Shown here: piece by piece, positions 25,981 to 33,739 of the stretch
How positions within the stretch are numbered: position 1 is the stretch's first letter
Layout: every line of letters starts with the position of its first letter
Assembly (NCBI RefSeq): GCF_023700005.1
Contig: NZ_JAMLJK010000002.1
Location: 248,001-312,000, forward strand
Length of the DNA stretch: 64,000 bases
Direction of reading: 5' to 3'
Origin: Larsenimonas rhizosphaerae
Lineage (GTDB): Bacteria > Pseudomonadota > Gammaproteobacteria > Pseudomonadales > Halomonadaceae
Made by a program: the position numbers and the translations under genes
The notes under the pieces: generated by a model
What the model was told of the DNA's origin: nothing
What the model saw: the letters and a program-made list of their open reading frames with translations, nothing else
The model's database searches: none

Positions 25981-26214
25981 ATGACTTTGGACATTGGATA
26001 CACCATCTGCACCGTGCTGGCGATCATCGTGGCGGTGCGCGCCGCGCGACATCAGCGCGGCAGTGGCAGGGGGCCAATCACCGGCTTTGTGGTGGGCATC
26101 ATCGCTGGCAGCGCCACGGGGCTATTTCTGATGGCCACGATGATTGTCATTGCGACACCTGAAAGCCACATCGAGAAGGTCGAGCCGGTACCGCATGAGC
26201 AACCAGCAACGTGA
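25981..26214 (+). CDS. small membrane protein with two membrane segments
   Basis: A 77-residue protein with hydrophobic segments at about residues 4-20 and 34-59, joined by a basic loop (RAARHQRGSGRG), and a polar C-terminus. AGGAG lies upstream of the ATG, and its own terminator follows (26233-26258). No family is recognised. Small two-segment proteins in this position can be exclusion factors, but nothing here shows it. Confidence 0.58.
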   Translation: MTLDIGYTICTVLAIIVAVRAARHQRGSGRGPITGFVVGIIAGSATGLFLMATMIVIATPESHIEKVEPVPHEQPAT

Positions 26215-26232
26215 GAGACCGCACACCGAATG

Positions 26233-26258
26233 AGCCGCCCATACCGGGCGGCTTTTTT
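26233..26258 (+). terminator. terminator after the two-segment membrane protein
   Basis: AGCCGCCC / GGGCGGCT stem with a 5-nt loop and T6; strong. Confidence 0.8.
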
Positions 26259-26299
26259 GTAATTGGTTGTAACACTTGCCCGACATCGTGGGTTATCTT

Positions 26300-26319
26300 T
26301 ACTGTATTCATATACAGTC
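26300..26319. promoter_or_regulatory. LexA (SOS) box
   Basis: TACTGTATTCATATACAGTC matches the gammaproteobacterial LexA consensus (CTGT-N8-ACAG) with perfect outer half-sites and an AT-rich centre. It lies 18 bp before the ATG of the UmuD-like gene, where LexA would block RNA polymerase. The gene should therefore be induced by DNA damage. Confidence 0.85.
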
Positions 26320-26336
26320 ACGGAGTAGACCACCCC

Positions 26337-26684
26337 ATGCTCGCGCAGTACCTCGGCCCCATCGATTCCCGTCCCGATCCGTCCCTTAAATTTCTCGACC
26401 TGCGGTGTTATCCGCCGAGCTGCTATCTGATGCAGGCCGGCGCCGATGCCGGCGTGGGCGGTCCGTTAATCGAGGGTGATGTGCTGGTCGTTGATGAGGC
26501 GCGTCACCCCAGCCATGGGGATCTGGCCGTTGTCATGGTGGATGGGACACGTGAGGTATTTGAGACGTTCCGGGTTGGCCCCCGGTTTCGATTTCGTCCG
26601 GTCGGCGGTGGCATCAGCTTGCGGCTCAAGCCAGAGCTGATTCTGGGCGTAGTGGTGAGCTTGGTGCGGCGTTGTGCGGCCTGA
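26337..26684 (+). CDS. UmuD/S24-like protein without catalytic residues, SOS-controlled
   Basis: A 115-residue protein that aligns by eye with the UmuD peptidase domain: a GDVLVVDEA strand, then SHGDLAVVMVDG. The Ser of the UmuD SGDSM motif is replaced (the region reads AGADAGVGG), and the Lys position (VKK in UmuD) reads EVFE. The Ser-Lys dyad is thus absent and it should not cleave itself or others. A strong LexA box is just upstream. No umuC follows. It may bind S24 domains such as CI or host UmuD; compare the SOS-induced antirepressor Tum of phage 186 in regulation, not sequence. Confidence 0.7.
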   Translation: MLAQYLGPIDSRPDPSLKFLDLRCYPPSCYLMQAGADAGVGGPLIEGDVLVVDEARHPSHGDLAVVMVDGTREVFETFRVGPRFRFRPVGGGISLRLKPELILGVVVSLVRRCAA

Positions 26685-26704
26685 CCGATAGAACGATAGG
26701 CAAG

Positions 26705-26733
26705 AAAAAGCCCGGCAGATGCCGGGCCTTTTT
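26705..26733. terminator. bidirectional terminator between the UmuD-like gene and hicB
   Basis: GCCCGGCA / TGCCGGGC stem with a 2-nt loop, A5 on the left and T5 on the right; it serves both convergent genes. Confidence 0.85.
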
Positions 26734-27145
26734 ATGCGCTTTCACGCCCAAGCTCGCGCATGGCGGCCTGAAGTAGAAACCCGGATCGGGTCTTGTACTC
26801 GGCCTGGCGGGAAACACGTTCATCAATGTGCTTGATCAGGAGATCAGGCAAGGTGACGTTGATCTTGTGGCTCTTGCCCAGATAGGGCGTCATGTCGATG
26901 TCTACCACCGCCCAGACCCAGCCGGCAAAGTCCGGGTTATCCATATGCGCATCAATGGTGGTGGCCCGGGGGATCGGCTCCTTGTAGTCAATCTGCACTT
27001 CAAGCCATCCCTCGATGGCTTCATGCACGTTGGCCAGCGCTTCCTCGAAAGTATCGCCTGCCGAAATACAGCCGGGCAGATCGGGTACTACGACGCCATA
27101 GGCGTGCTCATCGTCACCACGTTCTATCGCAATCGGAAACAACAT
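26732..27145 (-). CDS. hicB: HicB-family antitoxin
   Basis: A 137-residue antitoxin. The N-terminal HicB partial RNase H-like fold carries the typical YGVVVPDLPGCISAGDTFEEAL segment. The C-terminus (KINVTLPDLLIKHIDERV onward) is a ribbon-helix-helix domain for autorepression. It neutralises HicA, encoded 36 bp upstream in the same direction. AGGAG precedes the ATG. In a prophage the pair may stabilise the element or act in phage defence. Confidence 0.9.
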   Translation of the reverse strand: MLFPIAIERGDDEHAYGVVVPDLPGCISAGDTFEEALANVHEAIEGWLEVQIDYKEPIPRATTIDAHMDNPDFAGWVWAVVDIDMTPYLGKSHKINVTLPDLLIKHIDERVSRQAEYKTRSGFLLQAAMRELGRESA

Positions 27146-27181
27146 GGGGTTTCTCCTGTAGTGGGGCAGCAGGTTCCGGCC

Positions 27182-27364
27182 TCATTTGAGGCCGGCGCTT
27201 TTCCTGATTCCGGTTACCAGACCCTTGCTCAAATCCTTTTTCGGATGGGGCACTGTGACAGTGCCGGGTTTGGCCGGATGTCTGAAATGGTGATGGCTGC
27301 CTTTAACCCTTACCAGCTCCCAGCCATCCCGCGTCAGTTCGTCTATCAGATCGCTGCTTTTCAC
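27182..27364 (-). CDS. hicA: HicA-family toxin (mRNA interferase)
   Basis: A 60-residue toxin with the double-stranded-RNA-binding-like HicA fold: SSDLIDELTRDGWELVRVKG, the catalytic-His segment SHHHFRHP, and VPHPKKDL. HicA cleaves mRNA when free of HicB. The GTG start at 27364 is chosen because MKSSDL is the normal N-terminus; AGGAG directly abuts it. An inverted repeat AGTGC-N4-GCACT (27386-27399) upstream could be the HicB operator. Confidence 0.9.
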   Translation of the reverse strand: MKSSDLIDELTRDGWELVRVKGSHHHFRHPAKPGTVTVPHPKKDLSKGLVTGIRKSAGLK

Positions 27365-27385
27365 CTCCTGCCCCTGTATTTTGTA

Positions 27386-27399
27386 AGTGCATACGCACT
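27386..27399. promoter_or_regulatory. inverted repeat upstream of hicA
   Basis: AGTGC ATAC GCACT lies about 22 bp upstream of the hicA start and is followed on the left by AT-rich sequence. A likely operator for the ribbon-helix-helix domain of HicB. Confidence 0.45.
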
Positions 27400-27541
27400 A
27401 TAACCCCGATAACCCCAAGGCGCAATAATTTTATAACTCTGGTAACTCTATAGGTCAGTTTGATGTCTGTAGGGCTATGATTTACTAAATTTAATAAACC
27501 TTATGGTAGTCTTCGCCGCTTCAAAAAAAGGAAGCGAAATC

Positions 27542-28084
27542 ATGAGTATTTCTACAAGCATCTGGGTCAGGAGATTTTTTAGCGCACCGGTTGGGCTCTT
27601 GGCGCTCTATTGCATCCTGCTCGATTTTAGCTGGGGCATTTGGGATGCCTCACATGGTGGTATCGGATACGGCATCGTGGGAGCAGCAAACAATGCTATT
27701 AGCAATTTCGCGGCTCAACTTTTTAATCTTTTGCATGTCACTAATAACGTCAATTTTCTCTTGGCTCCTATCGACTTGAATGACCCCTTCTCAGGAAGGA
27801 ATCTGTACGCGTTGATTGCTTATATCGTTGGCCTGGTGGCCGCCCTGGTATGGGCTGGGGCCAGCAAGGACAGCAAAGAGCTGAGAGACATTGATGCAGA
27901 AATCAGAAGGGAAAGGCTTAAAGGACAGCGGGCAGGAGAAGAGGTCACCCCTTTAAATAAAAAACCGGTTTATGAGGCAGAAAAAGGATCAATAAACTGG
28001 GTTGGCTTTCAGGGCTGGCTTTGGGGTCCGATTATCGCTCCTATTTTGGTTGCGGTTGTTCTCAATCTTTTAGGGTTCAACTAA
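27542..28084 (+). CDS. membrane protein of unknown function (lysogenic-conversion gene)
   Basis: A 180-residue membrane protein with segments at about residues 14-33, 85-105 and 155-177, and a charged cytoplasmic stretch (RDIDAEIRRERLKGQRAGEE) between the last two. The gene is poorer in GC than the late genes and reads towards gene D. The ATG at 27542 follows GGAAGCG. No family is recognised. It is probably expressed in the lysogen. Confidence 0.6.
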   Translation: MSISTSIWVRRFFSAPVGLLALYCILLDFSWGIWDASHGGIGYGIVGAANNAISNFAAQLFNLLHVTNNVNFLLAPIDLNDPFSGRNLYALIAYIVGLVAALVWAGASKDSKELRDIDAEIRRERLKGQRAGEEVTPLNKKPVYEAEKGSINWVGFQGWLWGPIIAPILVAVVLNLLGFN

Positions 28085-28092
28085 CCCTTCAT

Positions 28093-29091
28093 TCAAACGC
28101 GCATCACCTCACATTTGATGCGCGTCCCATACCCCGAGTCATCGAGCGAGTCCACGACCTCCGTCACCAGCCAGCCGGTGCCGTCGATCTGGGGCTTCCA
28201 GCCGCTCAGGATGACGGGCGTCTCGGGCGTGATGTCGGCGCGACCGTGGGCCATGGTCAGCTCGAATTCTGCCGTGCCACGCTGAATGCGGCGCAATTCT
28301 GATTTTGCGGCCTCCAGCGCATCGGCCTCGCTGGCGTAGGTGGCGCGCAGATCCTTGAATTTATCCCCTTCACCGGCGATGACCGTCTGGCGCTTGCTGC
28401 CTGCCTTGTCGTTCCAGTGCGCGCGCACTCCGGTGTAGCTGTCGCGGTCGGTCTGGCTGTAACGGTGCTGGTCGCCGTCGCGGCGGGTGAGGGTGACGCC
28501 GGGCAGTTTGAGCCCGCTGGCTGTCAGTGCCTCGCCAGCGAGAGTAAACAGCATCCGTTCGGATTTGACGGCGGCGATAGCGTCATAACGCTGGCCCAGA
28601 CGCGTCAGGAAATTGAGGTCTGATTCGTCGGTCTGATCGATGTGGCCGACGCGGATGCCACGTAGCGTATCGCCAATCACCGGCGATAGTTCGTGTCGCT
28701 TGGCGATGGTGTCGACGATGTCGCCCAGGGTGACGTCATGCCAGCTCTGACTGCGCTTGCCGGGTAACAGGTGGCGCATGTTGGCGGCGCGGGCGCGAAT
28801 GGTGAGCTGGTCCGGCGAACCGCTGTGCTCGATCTCATCGACGATGAACACGCCCCGGTCGATGAGCCCCTCATCCTGCCAGCCGATGGCCACGGTGAGC
28901 TTGGCACCCCTGGGCGGCAGTTCGAGCTGGCCATCATGATCGGTGAGCGTCAGATCGAGCTGGTCGGCTTCCTGCCCGCGCTGGCTGGTAATGCGCAGAT
29001 TGATCAACCGGCCGTTGATGCGGGGCGTGATGTCCTGCCCGGCGATGGTGATGCGGTAGCCGGGCCGGCGGTAGGTAGGCTGCTCCCTCAT
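28093..29091 (-). CDS. D: tail hub protein gpD (phage late control D family)
   Basis: A 332-residue baseplate hub of the P2 gpD / gp27-like family. It forms the central ring below the tail tube and, with gpV, makes the puncturing device. Family features are an N-terminal beta domain (YRITIAGQDITPRINGRL) and the middle ESDLNFLTRLGQRYDA motif. It is the last gene of the FI-FII-E-T-U-D operon, and its ATG overlaps the stop of U. Confidence 0.93.
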   Translation of the reverse strand: MREQPTYRRPGYRITIAGQDITPRINGRLINLRITSQRGQEADQLDLTLTDHDGQLELPPRGAKLTVAIGWQDEGLIDRGVFIVDEIEHSGSPDQLTIRARAANMRHLLPGKRSQSWHDVTLGDIVDTIAKRHELSPVIGDTLRGIRVGHIDQTDESDLNFLTRLGQRYDAIAAVKSERMLFTLAGEALTASGLKLPGVTLTRRDGDQHRYSQTDRDSYTGVRAHWNDKAGSKRQTVIAGEGDKFKDLRATYASEADALEAAKSELRRIQRGTAEFELTMAHGRADITPETPVILSGWKPQIDGTGWLVTEVVDSLDDSGYGTRIKCEVMRV

Positions 29092-29531
29092 ACGAATGCC
29101 CCGACCAGTCGCGCGCCGGCGTAAATCGTCAGGTCCCCAATCATATCGGTACGCTCGTCATCGACGTGCTCGAGCGTGAGGCTGAACTCGATTTTCGCGG
29201 CGGCACCGTCCCGGTAGAGCGTGCTGCTGGTCTCATCGACGCCGGTGATCACCCACAGCCCGTACTGGCGCCCGGTGCCCTCGACCAGCGGCCACGCCCG
29301 GCCCTGATCGGCCATATCGCGGATTTGGTCAAGACTCACTCGCCCGCCGGTGAACGCTGGCAGCAGCGTGCCCGAGAGGGTGATGGTGTCCGTACCTGGC
29401 CCGAGGAACTGATAGGCGGGCCGGTCGCCGACACGGGACTGGCTGGCATGGCGCCACTCGGTGCGGCGCTGGAGTTGCTGATAAGGTACCGTACTTGTCT
29501 CAAATACGAACATACCAAGGCACATGAGCAT
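29088..29531 (-). CDS. U: tail protein gpU
   Basis: A 147-residue protein of the P2 gpU family (tail/baseplate assembly). The start at 29531 gives MLMCLGMFVFE, matching the family N-terminus, and AAAGGAG lies 5 bp upstream; a longer frame to 29615 runs into the inserted membrane-protein gene. Its start region overlaps the start of that gene on the other strand. Confidence 0.9.
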   Translation of the reverse strand: MLMCLGMFVFETSTVPYQQLQRRTEWRHASQSRVGDRPAYQFLGPGTDTITLSGTLLPAFTGGRVSLDQIRDMADQGRAWPLVEGTGRQYGLWVITGVDETSSTLYRDGAAAKIEFSLTLEHVDDERTDMIGDLTIYAGARLVGAFV

Positions 29532-29958
29532 GGATACTCCTTTGAAAACTCGGTCCGTAAAAGCGGATCTGATCGGTAGATTCCTCATCCAATGGATATT
29601 TGGGTTTGTGATCATCTCCGTTCTATTGGAATGGGTGGGCCATTACTACGATCCCAGTAATGCTGAATTTTTGGGCAGCATTAAAAACTTGAGAGTGGAT
29701 GTATTCATTACATTGGGTGTCGGAATGCTGGCTCTTTTGACGTTCAAAAAAGACAGTAATATCTCTGTTGCCTGCGCGGCGCTTTTCTCAATCACACTGG
29801 CCTTGTCGTCAGCGGCTATGCAGCTTGTGCCGGCCGATGTACGTATAGCTGATGATTTTTGGGGCCAGACATTGATTTTTTTGCCTTTGACTTCGATGTT
29901 GTCCTCCTTGATTTGGATGTCCCTAAACCTTATTTGGGCCATCCTTAAAGCTGTGTAA
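29530..29958 (+). CDS. membrane protein inserted between U and T (moron)
   Basis: A 142-residue protein with four hydrophobic segments (about residues 13-35, 56-72, 80-97 and 113-138). It lies between T and U on the strand opposite the late operon and is AT-richer than its neighbours, so it was probably acquired separately. An in-frame ATG at 29524 is an alternative start. It fills the U-T gap almost exactly and ends one base before the T stop. Transcription of the late operon must run through it antisense. Function unknown; exclusion is one possibility. Confidence 0.65.
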   Translation: MDTPLKTRSVKADLIGRFLIQWIFGFVIISVLLEWVGHYYDPSNAEFLGSIKNLRVDVFITLGVGMLALLTFKKDSNISVACAALFSITLALSSAAMQLVPADVRIADDFWGQTLIFLPLTSMLSSLIWMSLNLIWAILKAV

Positions 29959-32727
29959 TCAATCTCGATCCCACATCGAAGACCGACGCCGCGCCTGCTG
30001 CTCACGCGACCTACGATCCAGCTCGCGACTTACGGCGTTCGCGATCGCGTGCTCGTCGCCCCCGGGTGGGGCATTGATCGTAATGGTGTAGTGGCTGGTC
30101 GAGTTGTCCTGATAGCTGGGCGCTGCTGCCTGTGAGGCCAACGGCGGTCGATTATCAAACCGGATCGGCTCGGAGGCCGAGATCGAGGGCATGGCCGCTG
30201 CCGGCAGGGCCATGGCACCAAGGGCGAGACCGGCACCGGCAGCACGTACACGGCTGGCGATATCGGTGACGCTTTTCGCGGGATCATCGCGCTGACGCTC
30301 AAGCCCCAGCGTCAGGCCGTCGACGGTGTGGCCACCAAGGGCGGCGAACACGCGAGACGGTGAATGGATGCCCATCTTGTCCTTGAACCAGCCGGTGACA
30401 CTGCCGGCGATGCCAGTAACAGTGCCTTTTAATGCCGCCCACTTCTCCTGTAGGCCGCCGATCAAGCCTTCAATGATATTGGCGCCGAAACCTGCAAATA
30501 CACGCGACGGCGAGTGAATGCCCAGCACCTCCTTGAACCAACTGCCAATATTGCCGCCCATCTCTCGGATTGCGGAGCCCAGCTCACTCCAACCATTACG
30601 AATACCGAGGACGAGACCATCGACAATGTAGGTGCCGAATGATGAGAACATCGCCGGCACTTCAAGGCCCATCGCCGATAAGCCGGAAACAATGGCCTTA
30701 TGAACCAGACCGATGGGGCTCCAATCGATCAGCCGCTTTACTACTCCTGCGATCCCGCCTTCGAAAGCGCCATCTATCTGACGAAATAGCCCGATAAAAA
30801 AGTCACTGATCGGCTCCCAGTAGCGATAGATCAGATAGGCGGCCCCAGCGATGGCTGTGACTGCCAGCCCGATGGGATTCATCAAGAACATGCGACCTAC
30901 GGTCAGGAAGATGCGACCCAACCACATCAGTGCCGATCCCAGTGCGGGAAGAATCTTGCTGGTGAGTGAGTAGATCCTGCCCCCAAGCCCGCCGGTCTTG
31001 ATGCCCAGCATGGCAAGCCCATATCGTACCGTGACGATGGGGCCGAGCAGTGAAGCCAGCATAACGGTGAGCGCACCACCAGTAGCGACCAGCGCGGCAA
31101 CGCCAGCGGCAACCTTGGCGATGGTGCTGGCGAGTTCGGGATTGGCCTTGATCCAGTCACCGACGGCGCGGGTGATACTGGTCACCCACTGCACCAGATC
31201 ACGCAGCGGCTCTTCATTGGTGTCGGTGATGCTGATACCGACTTCTTCCCAAGCCGATTGCAGCCCCTTGAGATCCCCGCCGATGTTATCGGTGCGGGTT
31301 TCGGCCACTTTGGCCGCCTCGCCCATCGATCCCTTGAGTATTTCAACGAACTTTTCGATGCCGGCGGCGCCCTGCTGACCGATCAGCTCGGCCATGCCGG
31401 CGCCGGGCTCCTCACCGAAAATCGATTTCAGATAGGCGGCGCGATCCGCGTTGCCCATGCTCTCGGTGGCCTTGGCCACGTCGGCGAGGATCTTGGGTAC
31501 GGCGCGCAGGTTGCCATCGGCGTCGCTGGCTTCAACGCCCAATTCCTTGAGCGCTCCGGCAGCGGCGCCGGTCGGGGCGGCCAGTCGGGTCATCATGGCG
31601 CGCAGCGTGGTGCCGGCCTGACTGCCCTGTATGCCCACGTTACCGAGCAGCCCCGTCATGGCGGCGGCTTCTTCCATGCTGACGCCCATGGCGCGCGCCT
31701 GCGGGGCGACGTACTTCATCGACTCGCCAAGCATTTCCAGATCGACGTTCGCGCGCGTGGTAGTGGCTGTCAGCACGTCACCGACGCGGCCCATCTGGTC
31801 CGGGTCGAGGCCAAAGCCGGACAGGATGTTGGAGGAAATGTCAGACGCGCGGGCCAGATCCATGTCATTGGCCAGCGCCATATTGAGCATGTCGGGGATG
31901 GCTTTCTGAATGGCCTCGGGATCAAAGCCGGCCATGGCCAGAAAGCCCTGACCCTGCGCGACTTCCGAGGCGCTGAACGCGGTCGAGCTGCCGAGGTCAC
32001 GCGACTGCTGCTTGAGCGCCTGGAAGCGCGGGTCATCTTTTTCCAGCCGGGTGAGAGCCTGCACCTTTGAGGCGGCCTGACCGTATTCGATGCCGGGGTT
32101 AAGCAGACGCGCACCGCCATAGAGCGCTGCGCCACCGGTGGCCATCCCGGTAAAGCCGGCGCTGCGCATCGTATTCGCACGCCCGAGGCTGCGGTGATAC
32201 TGGTCACTGGCTGCTTGTGCCTTACGCTGAGCATCGCCCAGCTTTTTGAGCTTCTGTTTTTGCTGGTCTATTTCCGAATTGGCTTTGCGGATCTTTTTGG
32301 TCAGCGATTCTTCGCTACCGGCCAGCTTGCCGGTAATGCCGTGGGTGTCGCGAATAGTGGCCTTGAGTTGATGAGCCTCACGCCGCTGCTGGTCATATTC
32401 GTTTGCCAGTTTCTGGGCCTTTTTGATGGCCTTGTCCCGCTCCTTGTTGAAGCTGCTCGTATCGCCTTCGGCCTGTCGAATCTGGGTAGAAAGCTCTTTG
32501 ATGCGGGCGCGTTCCTCCTTGAGCGCGTCACTGGTCTCACTGGCCTGCTTCTTCATGTCCCGAAAGCCGCGCAGATCCTTCTGTGCCTTTTCCAGTGATC
32601 TTAGCTGGTCACGCGAGGCTTTCAGGGCTTCGGCGGTTTTGCCGCTGCCCTGGGTGATTTTTTTCAGGGGGCCGGTGGCTTTATCAACGGCGTTTAGCAG
32701 CACCTGCAGCTTGAGATCGCGCGCCAT
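29959..32727 (-). CDS. T: tail tape-measure protein gpT
   Basis: A 922-residue tape-measure protein that sets tail length and is expelled at infection. The N-terminal third is coiled coil (residues 1-170, rich in Lys/Glu/Gln). A TP901-like core follows (around GFGLDPDQMG, TTTRANVDLEMLGESMKYV). Then comes a hydrophobic region (about 560-650), and the C-terminus carries two copies of a GIHSPSRVFA repeat. It lies in the P2 position between E/E' and U. Confidence 0.93.
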   Translation of the reverse strand: MARDLKLQVLLNAVDKATGPLKKITQGSGKTAEALKASRDQLRSLEKAQKDLRGFRDMKKQASETSDALKEERARIKELSTQIRQAEGDTSSFNKERDKAIKKAQKLANEYDQQRREAHQLKATIRDTHGITGKLAGSEESLTKKIRKANSEIDQQKQKLKKLGDAQRKAQAASDQYHRSLGRANTMRSAGFTGMATGGAALYGGARLLNPGIEYGQAASKVQALTRLEKDDPRFQALKQQSRDLGSSTAFSASEVAQGQGFLAMAGFDPEAIQKAIPDMLNMALANDMDLARASDISSNILSGFGLDPDQMGRVGDVLTATTTRANVDLEMLGESMKYVAPQARAMGVSMEEAAAMTGLLGNVGIQGSQAGTTLRAMMTRLAAPTGAAAGALKELGVEASDADGNLRAVPKILADVAKATESMGNADRAAYLKSIFGEEPGAGMAELIGQQGAAGIEKFVEILKGSMGEAAKVAETRTDNIGGDLKGLQSAWEEVGISITDTNEEPLRDLVQWVTSITRAVGDWIKANPELASTIAKVAAGVAALVATGGALTVMLASLLGPIVTVRYGLAMLGIKTGGLGGRIYSLTSKILPALGSALMWLGRIFLTVGRMFLMNPIGLAVTAIAGAAYLIYRYWEPISDFFIGLFRQIDGAFEGGIAGVVKRLIDWSPIGLVHKAIVSGLSAMGLEVPAMFSSFGTYIVDGLVLGIRNGWSELGSAIREMGGNIGSWFKEVLGIHSPSRVFAGFGANIIEGLIGGLQEKWAALKGTVTGIAGSVTGWFKDKMGIHSPSRVFAALGGHTVDGLTLGLERQRDDPAKSVTDIASRVRAAGAGLALGAMALPAAAMPSISASEPIRFDNRPPLASQAAAPSYQDNSTSHYTITINAPPGGDEHAIANAVSRELDRRSREQQARRRSSMWDRD

Positions 32728-32813
32728 GCGTCACACTCCACTTTTTTCAGTGATGGGGGCCACGAAGGCGCTGATATATTGGCCGGTTCTTTTTTTCGAC
32801 ATGAGACGCGGCA

Positions 32814-33065
32814 ATGAGAAAGCTGTGGGGCGCTTTAGCGCGGTGGCTGCAACGCCTGAAGCAACAGCATTGGGATGAGTATTTCTGTGAATACAAAAGC
32901 CCGATGGTAGCGGGTGTTTATCGACAGGCCCCGCCATTGAGGCGCTTTTGCCGTTGGCTCGGCAGGGGCTTGCAGAAAGTACTGACCAAGGGCGTCTGGC
33001 CATTACTCTTTGCCCTTGGCACGGGCGTGCTTTCCACCCTGCTGGTGAACTGGCTTGGCCTGTAG
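32814..33065 (+). CDS. possible small membrane-anchored protein opposite the late operon
   Basis: An 83-residue frame on the plus strand between T and the following small gene, overlapping that gene tail-to-tail by 63 bases. The protein is basic and aromatic-rich and ends in a clear membrane segment (GVWPLLFALGTGVLSTLLVNW). The coherent layout suggests a small inserted gene, but the start has only a weak ribosome site. I do not recognise it. Confidence 0.42.
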   Translation: MRKLWGALARWLQRLKQQHWDEYFCEYKSPMVAGVYRQAPPLRRFCRWLGRGLQKVLTKGVWPLLFALGTGVLSTLLVNWLGL

Positions 33066-33221
33066 CCGATAGTTCTGGCGTAGCGCGTTGGCCATGCGCT
33101 CCAGCCATTCAGCGGATTCAGACGGTGTCATGCCGGGGGAAAGAAATACCTGCGGGGGAGACGCGCGCAGGATGTCGAGCTGGGCGCTTTCCTTACTTGT
33201 CAGCCAACGACGTCGCATCAT
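33003..33221 (-). CDS. small late-operon protein downstream of E'
   Basis: A 72-residue protein (MMRRRWLTSKES ... PSESAEWLERMANALRQN). Its ATG overlaps the stop of the E' frame (ATGA), so it should be translated with the tail chaperone. No family is recognised. It lies between E' and T, where P2 has no gene. Confidence 0.55.
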   Translation of the reverse strand: MMRRRWLTSKESAQLDILRASPPQVFLSPGMTPSESAEWLERMANALRQNYRLQAKPVHQQGGKHARAKGKE

Positions 33222-33433
33222 CGTTTTTTACCCTTTCCATGTGCCCCATGAGCATCTTCGGGGGCTGATCGTTTGCGGGCGCGCTCGCGCCAGTCCATCA
33301 GTTCACGGATTGAAAAATCCGCGCAGTCGGCGGGGGTCCAGTGGAACACGATGGCCAGATCGGCCATCGCATCCTCGACGGAGGCAGGGAGGTTTATGCG
33401 GCCTCGCCCTTCGCCCGCTTCGTCAGCAAAAAA
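33218..33433 (-). CDS. E': tail assembly chaperone extension E' (reached by -1 frameshift from E)
   Basis: The frame contains the GpE-type sequence MADLAIVFHW ... SIRELMDWRERARKR. It lies in the -1 frame relative to gene E and overlaps its end. The slippery heptamer T TTT TTG is at 33433-33427 (minus strand). Slipping there gives an E-E' fusion of about 161 residues (91 from E, 70 from E'). This copies the known P2 E+E' arrangement. Internal initiation at 33367 would give the short GpE alone. Confidence 0.8.
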   Translation of the reverse strand, partial: FFADEAGEGRGRINLPASVEDAMADLAIVFHWTPADCADFSIRELMDWRERARKRSAPEDAHGAHGKGKKR

Positions 33434-33702
33434 CCGGCGATCTCTCCGCCGCACTGGACTAGATCCGCCGGGTCCATGTTGCGCACCTCGTGCTCGGTCA
33501 AAGACGGATTCGACAGGCGCGGGATCAGCTTGATCAGCGCGTCGGTCTGCAGCTGCAGCACGTCGGAGAGATTGACGCCGCGCAGTTCGCCGGCAGTGGG
33601 CTTGCGCAGGGTGAGGCTGTTGATGGTCTCGCCGCTGCGAACGACGGGGGTGTCCAGTTCGATGGCGTCGCTGACGGCCTGGGTGACTTGTGCCTTGGTC
33701 AT
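33394..33702 (-). CDS. E: tail assembly protein gpE
   Basis: A 102-residue tail assembly chaperone that coats the tape measure before tube polymerisation. It has the family's N-terminal ELDTPVVRSGETINSLTLRKP strand pattern. Its last codons overlap the slippery T6G, where a fraction of ribosomes should shift into E'. It follows FII by 37 bp. Confidence 0.88.
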   Translation of the reverse strand: MTKAQVTQAVSDAIELDTPVVRSGETINSLTLRKPTAGELRGVNLSDVLQLQTDALIKLIPRLSNPSLTEHEVRNMDPADLVQCGGEIAGFLLTKRAKGEAA

Positions 33703-33739
33703 GAAGGATCTCTTTTATCGATGATTGATGGTTGCTTGA

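Noticed and set aside
31258..32070. A 270-codon plus-strand frame inside gene T
   Set aside because: Antisense to the tape measure; His/Gly-rich composition typical of a shadow frame and no ribosome site.
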